Source: an uncultured Lachnospiraceae bacterium
GTDB lineage: Bacteria; Bacillota; Clostridia; Lachnospirales; Lachnospiraceae
DNA: 8,799 nt
Direction of reading: 5' to 3'
Assembly (NCBI GenBank): GCA_934371475.1
Contig: CAKRNX010000091.1
Span: 1 to 8,799 of the forward strand
Of this stretch, positions 1-5,501 are shown in pieces. Position numbers and translations under genes: made by a program. How positions within the stretch are numbered: the first letter of the stretch is position 1; every line of letters starts with the position of its first letter. Under the pieces are notes generated by a model. The model was given only the letters and a program-made list of their open reading frames with translations. It was not told the DNA's origin and ran no database searches.

Positions 1-341
1 GCGACACCTGCCTGCTCAAGGGTGAACAGTGCCGGACGTTTCTTGAGACGATCCATTATGACAAGGCGATTTTCGGCGTAGATGCGCTGAAATTTTCCTC
101 CGGCTTTATGATGCGGGACTCCGACTCCTGCGGCATCTACCGTTCCGTCTGGAAACAGGCGGATCAGAAAATCATCATTGCTCCCAGCGATGTCTTTAAC
201 AAAAACGCGTTTTATCCTGTCGCCGGTCTGGATGAGGCTCATATTATTGTGTCTGATGAAAAAATGCCGGAAGACTATATGAACTATTTTGCCGAACACA
301 ATATCAAAGTGTTTACTACCTACAATTTTGATCTGAACTGA
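1..341 (+). CDS. DeoR/GlpR-family transcriptional regulator, C-terminal part (5' end outside window)
   Basis: The frame is open from base 3 to a TGA at 339-341, giving about 112 residues with no start codon needed inside the window, so this is the end of a longer gene. The residues match the layout of a DeoR C-terminal sensor domain. A segment with FGVDALKFSSGF corresponds to the conserved F-x-G-x-D-G-x...G-(L/F) strand. A strand reading KIIIAPSDVFNKNAF corresponds to the family's 'vilaDssKfg..af' phosphosugar-binding loop. Then come a 'D-x-A-H-I-I-V-S-D' strand and a last helix and strand ending in IKVFTTYN. In this family the domain binds a phosphorylated sugar and controls an N-terminal winged helix, which is not visible here. 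The Lys usual in the DssK loop is replaced (PSDVF), so the ligand may differ. The next gene starts 25 bp downstream on the same strand, suggesting one transcript. The family call is fairly secure; the regulated pathway is unknown. Confidence 0.72.
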   Translation, partial: DTCLLKGEQCRTFLETIHYDKAIFGVDALKFSSGFMMRDSDSCGIYRSVWKQADQKIIIAPSDVFNKNAFYPVAGLDEAHIIVSDEKMPEDYMNYFAEHNIKVFTTYNFDLN

Positions 342-366
342 TCAGAGAAAGCACAGAGAAGCCCGT

Positions 367-1833
367 ATGAATGATATTTTATTTGAAGTCCAGGATCTGA
401 ATAAAACAATTGACAGCCAGTATATTCTGAAACACATTTCGCTCAAGCTGCATCGGGGAGAGATCCTTGGAATTTACGGCAGCAATGCTTCCTCCAAGTC
501 ATCTTTGATCCGTGCGCTCTCCGGCAATCTTGTCCCTTCCTCCGGTACTTTTCTGGTGAACGGACAGCCCCGGACGATCCGCACTCCTCACCAGGCGGCA
601 GAAGCCGGAATCATGGCTCTTCTCTGTCCGGAGCAGATTCTGGGCAATCTGTCCATCGCTGAAAATATTTTTCTGGGATCCTACTCCCGCCTCCATTCCG
701 GCCCCTCTTACAGAAAATCTGACACAAAAGCTGCTGCTCTGCGCCTGATGGAACAGTATGACTGTTCTGTGGATCTTTGCAAACCTGTATCCTCACTGTC
801 CACACTGGAAAAACAGCTTCTTCTGCTGCTGCGGGCAGCAGCCTACGGCGCAAAAATTATTCTGATTGATGATTTCTTTTTTTCATTCAACGAAAAAGAA
901 AACCGGGAATTCGCCGGTCTGGTCCGGCATATGTCCCAGTCCGGATGCAGTTTTCTGATCGCCTCCCAGAATCTGCGCCAGCTGCAGACTCTGACGGACA
1001 GTGTCTGTCTGATCCGGGACGGTATGCTCTCTTCCCGGCTGAAGGCAGCCTCAATCTCTGCCGATGATCTGCACACCATTCCGTACCCGAAGCTTCGCAC
1101 CCAAATCGGCCCAATGCTGTATCAATGCCGCAATCTTTGCTGCGGGACAATCCTGAAGCATATTTCTCTGGATGTCCGTGCAGGTGAAATTATCGGGATA
1201 CTCGGTGCCAACGGATCCGGACGCACAACGCTGGCCAAAGCGATTTCCGGTATGTACCGGATCAGCTGCGATGAGATCCTGCTGAATAATATTCCGATCC
1301 CGCATATTTCTTCTTTTGATGCCAGAAAACACGGAATTGCACTGATTTCCGACGATACTCTGTATCACGGTCTTCTGCCTGCCATGAATATTGAGGACAA
1401 TATCATGCTTGGCAGCTACCGACTCGCGCCATCCAGACTCCCGTTTCTGATTTCCTCGTCCAAATCAGACTACTACACGACTACCTTCCTGGAAAAACTG
1501 GGAATTGATCCGGAACGGAAACATGAAAAAATCCAGAATCTCAACAGCAGCACTCAGAAGAAAGTAGCAATTGCCAAATCAATTATCTCCGGAACCCAGC
1601 TGCTGCTCTTTGATGAACCCACCAAGGGGATCGACTGCGCCGGAAAAACCCAGATCTACAATATCATGACAGAGCTTTCCCGCAGCAGCAGAGGCATCCT
1701 GCTCTTTACCTCAGATATCAATGAAGCACTGGGAATGTGCGACCGGATTTACATTCTTCAGCACGGAACCATTATCCGTGAGATAACTCCTGCCAAAGTA
1801 ACTGCCAGAGAGCTCTCCAGCCTGATAAATTAA
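367..1833 (+). CDS. RbsA/MglA-like tandem ABC ATPase with degenerate ATP-site motifs
   Basis: This 488-residue protein has two ABC domains (about 5-225 and 250-485), the length and layout of sugar-import ATPases such as RbsA and MglA. Recognisable landmarks are 'LSIAENIFLGS' (95-105), 'NIEDNIMLGS' (341-350) and a good second Walker B LLLFDEPTKGID (412-423). Many catalytic positions are altered. The first P-loop (38-45) has Ser for the Gly before Lys44. The first signature is LSTLE (144-148). The first Walker B ends Asp168-Asp169 in place of Asp-Glu and is followed by FFF. The first H-loop position appears to be Gln201. The second P-loop has Arg286 for Lys, which is common in the second domain of this family. 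The second signature is LNSST (392-396) in place of LSGGN. No permease or binding protein follows; the next gene is convergent. It could be a real importer subunit with partners upstream of the window, or a non-transporting regulatory ATPase. The ribosome binding site is weak (GAGAAG). Confidence 0.85.
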   Translation: MNDILFEVQDLNKTIDSQYILKHISLKLHRGEILGIYGSNASSKSSLIRALSGNLVPSSGTFLVNGQPRTIRTPHQAAEAGIMALLCPEQILGNLSIAENIFLGSYSRLHSGPSYRKSDTKAAALRLMEQYDCSVDLCKPVSSLSTLEKQLLLLLRAAAYGAKIILIDDFFFSFNEKENREFAGLVRHMSQSGCSFLIASQNLRQLQTLTDSVCLIRDGMLSSRLKAASISADDLHTIPYPKLRTQIGPMLYQCRNLCCGTILKHISLDVRAGEIIGILGANGSGRTTLAKAISGMYRISCDEILLNNIPIPHISSFDARKHGIALISDDTLYHGLLPAMNIEDNIMLGSYRLAPSRLPFLISSSKSDYYTTTFLEKLGIDPERKHEKIQNLNSSTQKKVAIAKSIISGTQLLLFDEPTKGIDCAGKTQIYNIMTELSRSSRGILLFTSDINEALGMCDRIYILQHGTIIREITPAKVTARELSSLIN

Positions 1834-1888
1834 ATGCACATCTTGCCGGAGGCTTACACTATAGGAAATTGTAATTTTCCATGACAGA

Positions 1889-1932
1889 AAAAGGATGCCG
1901 GTTCATCATCTGATGATTTCCCGCATCCTTTT
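1889..1932. terminator. Bidirectional intrinsic terminator between convergent genes
   Basis: A perfect 10-bp stem, AAAAGGATGC (1889-1898) with GCATCCTTTT (1923-1932), encloses a further GG/CC pairing and an inner ATCAT/ATGAT helix. On the plus strand it runs out through TTTT-C-T-A-T. On the minus strand the stem ends in five T. It lies 55 bp after the ABC ATPase stop and about 19 bp after the minus-strand GntR stop, so it can end both transcripts. Confidence 0.8.
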
Positions 1933-1950
1933 CTATATCACTAATGTTCT

Positions 1951-2724
1951 TCACTTATTTTTTCGGCTCTTTTCCGGAACCATATATACCGTAGTCTGGA
2001 ACCGGCTCATATCACCGCGGTACCTGGCAATGGAATACTCCAGCGGCACTCCCTCATCGGTAAATCCCACGGTATGTACCAGCTGCACCGGCGCGCCCTT
2101 TTTAATATCCAGATATTTTTCATCTGCTGCATTGGCTTCCACCGCCTCTACCAAACGGTGAGCCCCGTAAATCCTGGTTTCCCTGTGAGTCGCCAAACAA
2201 TCATACAAAGAACTTTTCTCAAAATCATAATCCATCAGAAACGAGCATCTGTCATAGGGCAGATACGTGGCTACTGTCACTACCGGATCATTATCCCCGA
2301 ACCGATAACGGAACAGATAAATCACCTTGCTCCCCTCTTCAATCTCCAGATTCTCTGCCACCTCACCGGATGCCTGTTCCACCTTAAACTCCACCACTTT
2401 TGTGCTGGCCTTCACACCCAGACGTTCCATCTGATCTCCAAACGTCTCCAGACGCTGAAGAAAATCCTGCGGAAGCTTCTGCCTTGCAATAAATGTCCCC
2501 TTGCTCTTGATCCGGTACAGCCATCCTTCCTGCACCAGCTCCGTAATCGCCTGTCTCACGGTTGTTCTGCTGATATTAAACTGATCACTCAGTTCTTTCT
2601 CGGTGGGAATCAGACTGTCCACCTCATAATTTTTACTCTTAATCTCATCTACGATCAGTTTTTTCAACTGAAAATACAGTGGTATCGGAACGCTCTTATC
2701 CAGTTCTTTATTTTCCAGAAACAT
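1951..2724 (-). CDS. GntR-family transcriptional regulator, HutC/UTRA type
   Basis: The 257-residue protein has the usual length and order of HutC-subfamily repressors. A GntR winged helix spans about 13-80: 'IPLYFQLKKLIVDEI', then the recognition helix 'ISRTTVRQAITELVQEGWLYR', then the wing 'KSKGTFIA'. A UTRA effector domain spans about 95-247, including 'V-I-Y-L-F-R-Y-R-F', 'YLPYDRC', 'LEYSIARYRGD' and 'FQTTVYM'. UTRA domains usually bind small metabolites such as amino-sugar phosphates or histidine intermediates; the ligand cannot be read from sequence. The ATG at 2722-2724 is supported by an upstream GGGGTG. The gene has its own promoter near 2842-2869 and a leader of about 110 nt carrying inverted repeats, which suggests autoregulation. 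No obvious target gene lies directly downstream: the neighbour at 1833 is convergent. It may act on the sugar-type genes to the left or on its own promoter. Confidence 0.93.
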   Translation of the reverse strand: MFLENKELDKSVPIPLYFQLKKLIVDEIKSKNYEVDSLIPTEKELSDQFNISRTTVRQAITELVQEGWLYRIKSKGTFIARQKLPQDFLQRLETFGDQMERLGVKASTKVVEFKVEQASGEVAENLEIEEGSKVIYLFRYRFGDNDPVVTVATYLPYDRCSFLMDYDFEKSSLYDCLATHRETRIYGAHRLVEAVEANAADEKYLDIKKGAPVQLVHTVGFTDEGVPLEYSIARYRGDMSRFQTTVYMVPEKSRKNK

Positions 2725-2747
2725 ATTTCACCCCACTTAACTCCAAA

Positions 2748-2761
2748 AATACCCCGGTATT
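2748..2761. promoter_or_regulatory. Candidate GntR operator (6-2-6 inverted repeat)
   Basis: On the plus strand the site reads AATACC-CC-GGTATT, a palindrome except for its two central bases, 23 bp upstream of the GntR start and inside the transcribed leader. Short inverted repeats near the promoter are typical autoregulatory operators of HutC-type regulators. This assignment is inference; no second copy was found in the window. Confidence 0.35.
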
Positions 2762-2767
2762 CTTACC

Positions 2768-2818
2768 GTGAAGCGCACATCATACATCTGCCTGACATGG
2801 TTTCCCTGCACGCTTCAC
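2768..2818. repeat. 8-bp inverted repeat in the GntR leader
   Basis: GTGAAGCG (2768-2775) is exactly repeated in inverted form as CGCTTCAC (2811-2818), 35 bp apart, within the leader transcribed toward the GntR gene. It could fold as an RNA stem around a 35-nt loop or be a pair of operator half-sites. It has no T-tract, so it is not a terminator. Confidence 0.4.
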
Positions 2819-2841
2819 ATCTGATGTTGCAATATTACTGT

Positions 2842-2869
2842 ATTATAACATAATTTTTTCACTGTGCAA
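2842..2869 (-). promoter_or_regulatory. Sigma-70-type promoter for the GntR gene
   Basis: Read on the minus strand, TTGCAC (2869-2864) is followed after 16 bp by a perfect TATAAT (2847-2842). Predicted transcription starts near 2835, leaving a leader of about 110 nt before the GntR ATG. The promoter lies directly downstream of the minus-strand terminator at 2877-2916, so the GntR unit looks independent of the oxidoreductase unit. Confidence 0.7.
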
Positions 2870-2876
2870 GATCCCG

Positions 2877-2916
2877 CCAAAACAAATCCCCGCAGACCAG
2901 CTGTGGCTCTGCGGGG
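2877..2916 (-). terminator. Intrinsic terminator, minus strand
   Basis: CCCCGCAGA (2888-2896) pairs with TCTGCGGGG (2908-2916). The stem extends through CCA/TGG past one bulged C to a GCTG tetraloop. On the minus strand it is followed by ATTTGTTTTGG. It ends whatever is transcribed leftward from the 2920-3140 region: the oxidoreductase mRNA, a separate small RNA, or both. The plus side has no T-tract. Confidence 0.65.
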
Positions 2917-3058
2917 TATCTGTCAGCTGCCGGCCACCAGCCGGATGCGCAGCTCGCAGAAAAGAAATATGCTGCATACGCAGCCCGCTCGCGCGCAGAA
3001 CAAAAGTTGTGCTGCTAAAGTTGTAATTCGCAGGAGTGTACAAGGCACACTTTTGTTC
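2888..3058 (-). ncRNA. Strongly folded intergenic element: candidate structured RNA or dispersed repeat
   Basis: The 416 bp between the GntR start (2724) and the oxidoreductase stop (3141) hold no convincing gene, but stacked inverted repeats fill 2888-3058. An outer helix pairs GAACAAAAGTTGTG (2998-3011) with CACACTTTTGTTC (3046-3058): 13 bp with one bulged T. Inside the remainder are GCTGC-atac-GCAGC (2971-2984) and CCGGC-cacca-GCCGG (around 2931-2945), and the element ends in the GC-rich terminator hairpin at 2888-2916. Its composition is more GC-rich and repetitive than the AT-rich flanks. Minus-strand polarity is inferred from the T-rich tail after 2888. I do not recognise a known RNA family. 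Alternatives are a long structured 3' UTR of the oxidoreductase mRNA, or an intergenic repeat copied around the genome. Confidence 0.4.
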
Positions 3059-3140
3059 CAACCATGAAATGTTCACTTATTTACTAAAATATGATACTAT
3101 CTGCTTCTGTGAACTGCATATCAGTCCACACATCCTGACA

Positions 3141-4076
3141 TCAGCCTTTTGCGATCTCGCTCATGCGATCCAGAGTTTCTCCGACGATCGGAGTATGGAA
3201 CACTTCTGAAACCACCTGGGTCCAGCCATGAATAAAGTAAATCCAGCCATCTTCCACATGCAGATTTTTTGCTTCTTTCTGTGCATTTGCCTGATCCTTG
3301 AATACCAGGTCACCGCGATAGTTGATCTCCCATACAAGGCTGTCCTGCGGGAACTGCGCCGCATTTGTGATGGGGCTTCCGGGACCGTCTTTTCCAAGAC
3401 CCGTCGCATTGACAACCAGTGAATGAGGCGGCAGCTGGGATAAAGTCTTGTCATTTTCTTCCGGAACCGGATTCAGAACGAACTCAAATTTGGTCTTTTC
3501 GTTGAGATTTTCAAGGATTCTCTTAGCTTCCTGCAGTCTGGGCAGAGAACGATTTGCGATGGTAATCTTCTTTGGTACATTATCACCAAATTTCTTCTGT
3601 GTCAGATATACTGACATTGCCAGGGATGCTCCGCCTGCGCCAAGCAACAGAACCTCTCCGCCGTTATCTTTCCAGTAATTCTCCGGTACAAATGCTTCCA
3701 GAGCCAGGCCGCTGGAAATCGGATCCTTCGCATGTGCGCGGAAACTTCCGTCCAGTTTGGAAATACAGGAAATCTCACCCAGCTGTTTTGCAAACGGATC
3801 AATATAATCAAACAGATCTTTGCAGCTGTTATACAGATCAATCTTATGTGTCGTTACCAGTGCTCCCAATGAAAGCGGATCTTCTTTGATAAACTGAACT
3901 GCCTCACGGTATGCTTCCGGCTCAGCGTGGGGTTTGAAATCAATGCCTTTGATCACGGCATCTTTCAGCTCCAGTGCTTTTGCCCATCTCGGGAATACCT
4001 TCATAATGGAAGATTTTCCTGTTGTCACGCCGATGAAATAAATCGTAGGCTGTGTGGCTTTTTCGTACTTATTCAT
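3141..4076 (-). CDS. Shikimate dehydrogenase-like NAD(P)-dependent oxidoreductase, divergent from AroE
   Basis: The 311-residue protein follows the AroE fold order. An N-terminal substrate domain has GVTTGKSS (16-23) in the place of the usual ligand-binding serines, and GALVTTHK (71-78), whose Lys78 matches the catalytic Lys of the AroE N-V-T-x-P-x-K motif. KDP with Asp118 replaces the N-T-D motif of AroE. A Rossmann domain has LLLGAGGAS (143-151), followed by NRSLPR (175-180), which resembles the NADP-type N-R-T-x-x-R. Then come VVNATGLGKDG (221-231) and a C-terminal IHGWTQVV. It is longer than typical AroE (about 270-290) and differs at several substrate positions, so a substrate other than shikimate is likely (inference). 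The start at 4074-4076 has AAGGAAGGA 7 bp upstream; the in-frame ATG at 4206-4208 lies upstream of the predicted transcription start. It is transcribed divergently from the LysR gene, its likely regulator. Confidence 0.85.
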   Translation of the reverse strand: MNKYEKATQPTIYFIGVTTGKSSIMKVFPRWAKALELKDAVIKGIDFKPHAEPEAYREAVQFIKEDPLSLGALVTTHKIDLYNSCKDLFDYIDPFAKQLGEISCISKLDGSFRAHAKDPISSGLALEAFVPENYWKDNGGEVLLLGAGGASLAMSVYLTQKKFGDNVPKKITIANRSLPRLQEAKRILENLNEKTKFEFVLNPVPEENDKTLSQLPPHSLVVNATGLGKDGPGSPITNAAQFPQDSLVWEINYRGDLVFKDQANAQKEAKNLHVEDGWIYFIHGWTQVVSEVFHTPIVGETLDRMSEIAKG

Positions 4077-4154
4077 ACTGTATCCTTCCTTTATTTTCGT
4101 TTTCTTTCTACTGCTTTGTCTCGTACTGTCTGTACTACGTCGCTTTGTTATGAC

Positions 4155-4202
4155 ATAATGATATTGCATTATTAATATATTGTCAAGTGGAAATTGCAAT
4201 TT
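4155..4202. promoter_or_regulatory. Candidate paired LysR operator sites
   Basis: A perfect 12-bp palindrome, AAATTGCAATTT (4191-4202), lies between the two divergent -35 boxes. A related interrupted repeat, ATAAT-N8-ATTAT (4155-4172), carries the same ATTGCA core 30 bp away, about three helical turns, and overlaps the leftward -10 box. Two phased sites in a divergent promoter are the usual LysR-type arrangement of recognition and activation sites. Binding is inferred, not shown. Confidence 0.5.
4158..4186 (-). promoter_or_regulatory. Promoter of the shikimate dehydrogenase-like gene
   Basis: On the minus strand a consensus TTGACA (4186-4181) is followed after 17 bp by TATCAT (4163-4158). 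Transcription should begin near 4151, giving a leader of about 75 nt. It excludes the upstream in-frame ATG at 4206-4208 from the transcript, which supports the start at 4076. Confidence 0.7.
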
Positions 4203-4230
4203 TGACACACCGGTCAGGATATGCTATAAA
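4202..4230 (+). promoter_or_regulatory. Promoter of the LysR gene
   Basis: A consensus TTGACA (4202-4207), a 17-bp spacer and TATAAA (4225-4230) make a near-ideal sigma-70 promoter, with predicted start near 4237. Its -35 box touches the palindrome at 4191-4202, so a bound regulator could block it, as in typical LysR autorepression. Confidence 0.72.
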
Positions 4231-4386
4231 TAGTGCTGTATTCGAATCATTTATCTCAGTTCAAAATGCTTCCACTTCTATCAGTGGCAAAGCGCAACCA
4301 TTCACGAATGTCTCATCATTCTTACTGCGGGATGTGCATTAAGTCTCGCATGCGCCCGATTTGGATCTGACGAAAGGAGATTATCC

Positions 4387-5298
4387 ATGACACTGACCCA
4401 GCTGCGCTACGCAATCACCGTAGCCGGTGCTTCCTCTATGAATGAGGCGGCCCGTTCTCTCTTTATCTCACAGCCCAGTCTCTCCACCGCAATCCGCGAG
4501 CTGGAGGACGAGATCGGCGTGGTACTGTTCCGACGCACCAACCGCGGCATTTCTCTAACGCCCGAAGGCGATGAATTTATGGGATATGCCAGACAGGTGG
4601 TCGAACAGTACGAGCTGATGGAATCCAAGTATATCTCTAAGGTTGCTCCCAAAAAGAGATTCAGCGTCTCCATGCAGCATTACACCTTTGCTGTCAACGC
4701 TTTTGTTGAAATGGTCAAACAGTTTGGCATGGATAAATATGAATTTTCCGTATCCGAGACCCGCACTTACGATATCATTGAAAATGTAAAAAATTTCAAG
4801 AGCGAGATCGGAATTCTCTATATTAATGAGTTCAACCGGAACGTACTCACCAAACTGTTCCATGAATTTGACCTGGAATTTCATCCGCTGCTGGAATGCA
4901 GCATCTATGTCTATATGTGGAAAGGCCATCCTCTGGCCAAACGCAGTGAAATCTCTCTGGAAGAGCTGGATGAATACCCCTGTCTTTCCTTTGACCAAGG
5001 GAAGAATAACTCCTTCTATTTTGCGGAGGAAGTCCTCTCTACCTATGAGTACAAACGGCTGATCAAAGCGACTGACCGGGCAACCCTGCTGAACCTGATG
5101 GTGGGCCTCAATGCCTACACGCTGTGTTGCGGCATCATCTGTGAAAAACTCAACGGAACCGACTACTGCGCGGTGAAGCTGAAGTCCGACGAAAAGATGA
5201 CGATCGGCTACCTCGTCCGCAAAGGTGTCGCCATCAGTCCCCTAGGGCAGAAGTATCTGGAGGAAATCGCCAAGTACAAAGATATGGCGCTGCACTAA
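4387..5298 (+). CDS. LysR-family transcriptional regulator
   Basis: The 303-residue protein has the family's normal length. An N-terminal winged helix-turn-helix covers about 1-60: 'TLTQLRYAITVA', 'AARSLFISQPSLSTAIRELEDEIG' with the S-Q-P-S-L-S recognition segment, and 'LFRRTNRGISLTPEG'. A linker helix follows (about 62-90), then an effector domain of the periplasmic-binding fold from about 92 to 295. The start is fixed by AAAGGAG 8 bp before the ATG. It is divergent from the shikimate dehydrogenase-like gene and directly upstream of metNIQ but separated from it by its own terminator. LysR regulators of methionine uptake (MetR/MtaR type) are known in streptococci, so control of metNIQ is plausible. 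The divergent operator region argues at least as strongly for control of the oxidoreductase. The effector ligand cannot be assigned from sequence. Confidence 0.94.
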   Translation: MTLTQLRYAITVAGASSMNEAARSLFISQPSLSTAIRELEDEIGVVLFRRTNRGISLTPEGDEFMGYARQVVEQYELMESKYISKVAPKKRFSVSMQHYTFAVNAFVEMVKQFGMDKYEFSVSETRTYDIIENVKNFKSEIGILYINEFNRNVLTKLFHEFDLEFHPLLECSIYVYMWKGHPLAKRSEISLEELDEYPCLSFDQGKNNSFYFAEEVLSTYEYKRLIKATDRATLLNLMVGLNAYTLCCGIICEKLNGTDYCAVKLKSDEKMTIGYLVRKGVAISPLGQKYLEEIAKYKDMALH

Positions 5299-5303
5299 AA
5301 CGC

Positions 5304-5361
5304 GTTTGAAAAAGGCTTTCTGTGAGCTGCAAACTCCGGTTTACGGAAAAGTTTTTCAAAC
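5304..5361 (+). repeat. 10-bp inverted repeat just after the LysR gene
   Basis: GTTTGAAAAA (5304-5313) pairs perfectly with TTTTTCAAAC (5352-5361) around a 38-nt loop that can add a short CTTTC/GAAAAG helix. It begins 5 bp after the LysR stop. No T-tract follows, so it is more likely a 3'-end stabilising or processing stem, or a pair of protein sites, than a terminator. Confidence 0.45.
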
Positions 5362-5388
5362 ATGCTCTGATCTGTCTTTCCCAAACGA

Positions 5389-5432
5389 ACAGCTGGCTAT
5401 AGTCTTATGCTATTGCCGGCTGTATTTTTTTT
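5389..5432 (+). terminator. Intrinsic terminator of the LysR transcript
   Basis: ACAGCTGGCTATAG (5389-5402) pairs with CTATTGCCGGCTGT (5410-5423) over 14 positions, with one G-U pair and one mismatch, and a 7-nt loop. It is followed by a run of eight T (5425-5432). This separates the LysR transcript from metNIQ. Confidence 0.85.
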
Positions 5433-5459
5433 GAACTAACACTTTTGTGGGAAAGATGA

Positions 5460-5465
5460 TATAGT
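5460..5465 (+). promoter_or_regulatory. Probable -10 element of the metNIQ promoter
   Basis: TATAGT (5460-5465) is a good -10 box about 37 bp before the metN ATG. At 16-18 bp upstream there is no good -35 match; the nearest TTGAAC (5431-5436) is 23 bp away. A weak -35 box suggests activator dependence, which would fit control by the adjacent LysR protein, but that is inference. The terminator just upstream makes a separate promoter here necessary. Confidence 0.5.
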
Positions 5466-5501
5466 ACAGTCATTGAAGCAAAATTGAGAAAGGTAACTGA
5501 T

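Larger units (their letters stand above)
4077..4386. other. Divergent intergenic control region (310 bp)
   Basis: This stretch has no credible gene. From left to right it holds the oxidoreductase leader (4077-4151), its leftward promoter, a palindrome, the rightward promoter of the LysR gene, and a leader of about 150 nt (4237-4386) for the LysR mRNA. That leader contains a small hairpin CCACT-tctatc-AGTGG (4272-4287) and ends in AAAGGAG before the LysR ATG. I see no T-box, SAM-box or other riboswitch signature in it. Confidence 0.7.

Noticed and set aside
2074..2853. 259-codon plus-strand reading frame
   Set aside because: It is antisense to the well-supported GntR gene, resembles no protein family, and runs into the GntR promoter.
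2843..3076. 77-codon GTG-started reading frame on the minus strand across the structured element
   Set aside because: It has no ribosome binding site, runs through the terminator hairpin and into the GntR promoter, and its composition follows the inverted repeats rather than a protein.
4130..4137. Shared 8-mer TAGTACAG in the oxidoreductase leader (minus strand) and at 5462-5469 before metN
   Set aside because: Its positions relative to the two promoters differ (about +14 versus within the -10), so coincidence is more likely than a shared operator.
4077..4208. Upstream in-frame ATG adding 44 residues to the shikimate dehydrogenase-like protein
   Set aside because: The extension is basic and unlike the family, lacks a ribosome binding site and lies upstream of the predicted transcription start; the ATG at 4074-4076 has a strong site.
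5484..5501. TTG start six codons upstream of the chosen metN start
   Set aside because: It would overlap the AGAAAGG site that serves the ATG at 5502, and has no site of its own.
4237..5501. Methionine riboswitch (SAM box) or T-box ahead of lysR or metN
   Set aside because: Neither the LysR leader nor the gap before metN shows the conserved T-box or SAM-box sequence blocks; only simple stems and a terminator are seen.
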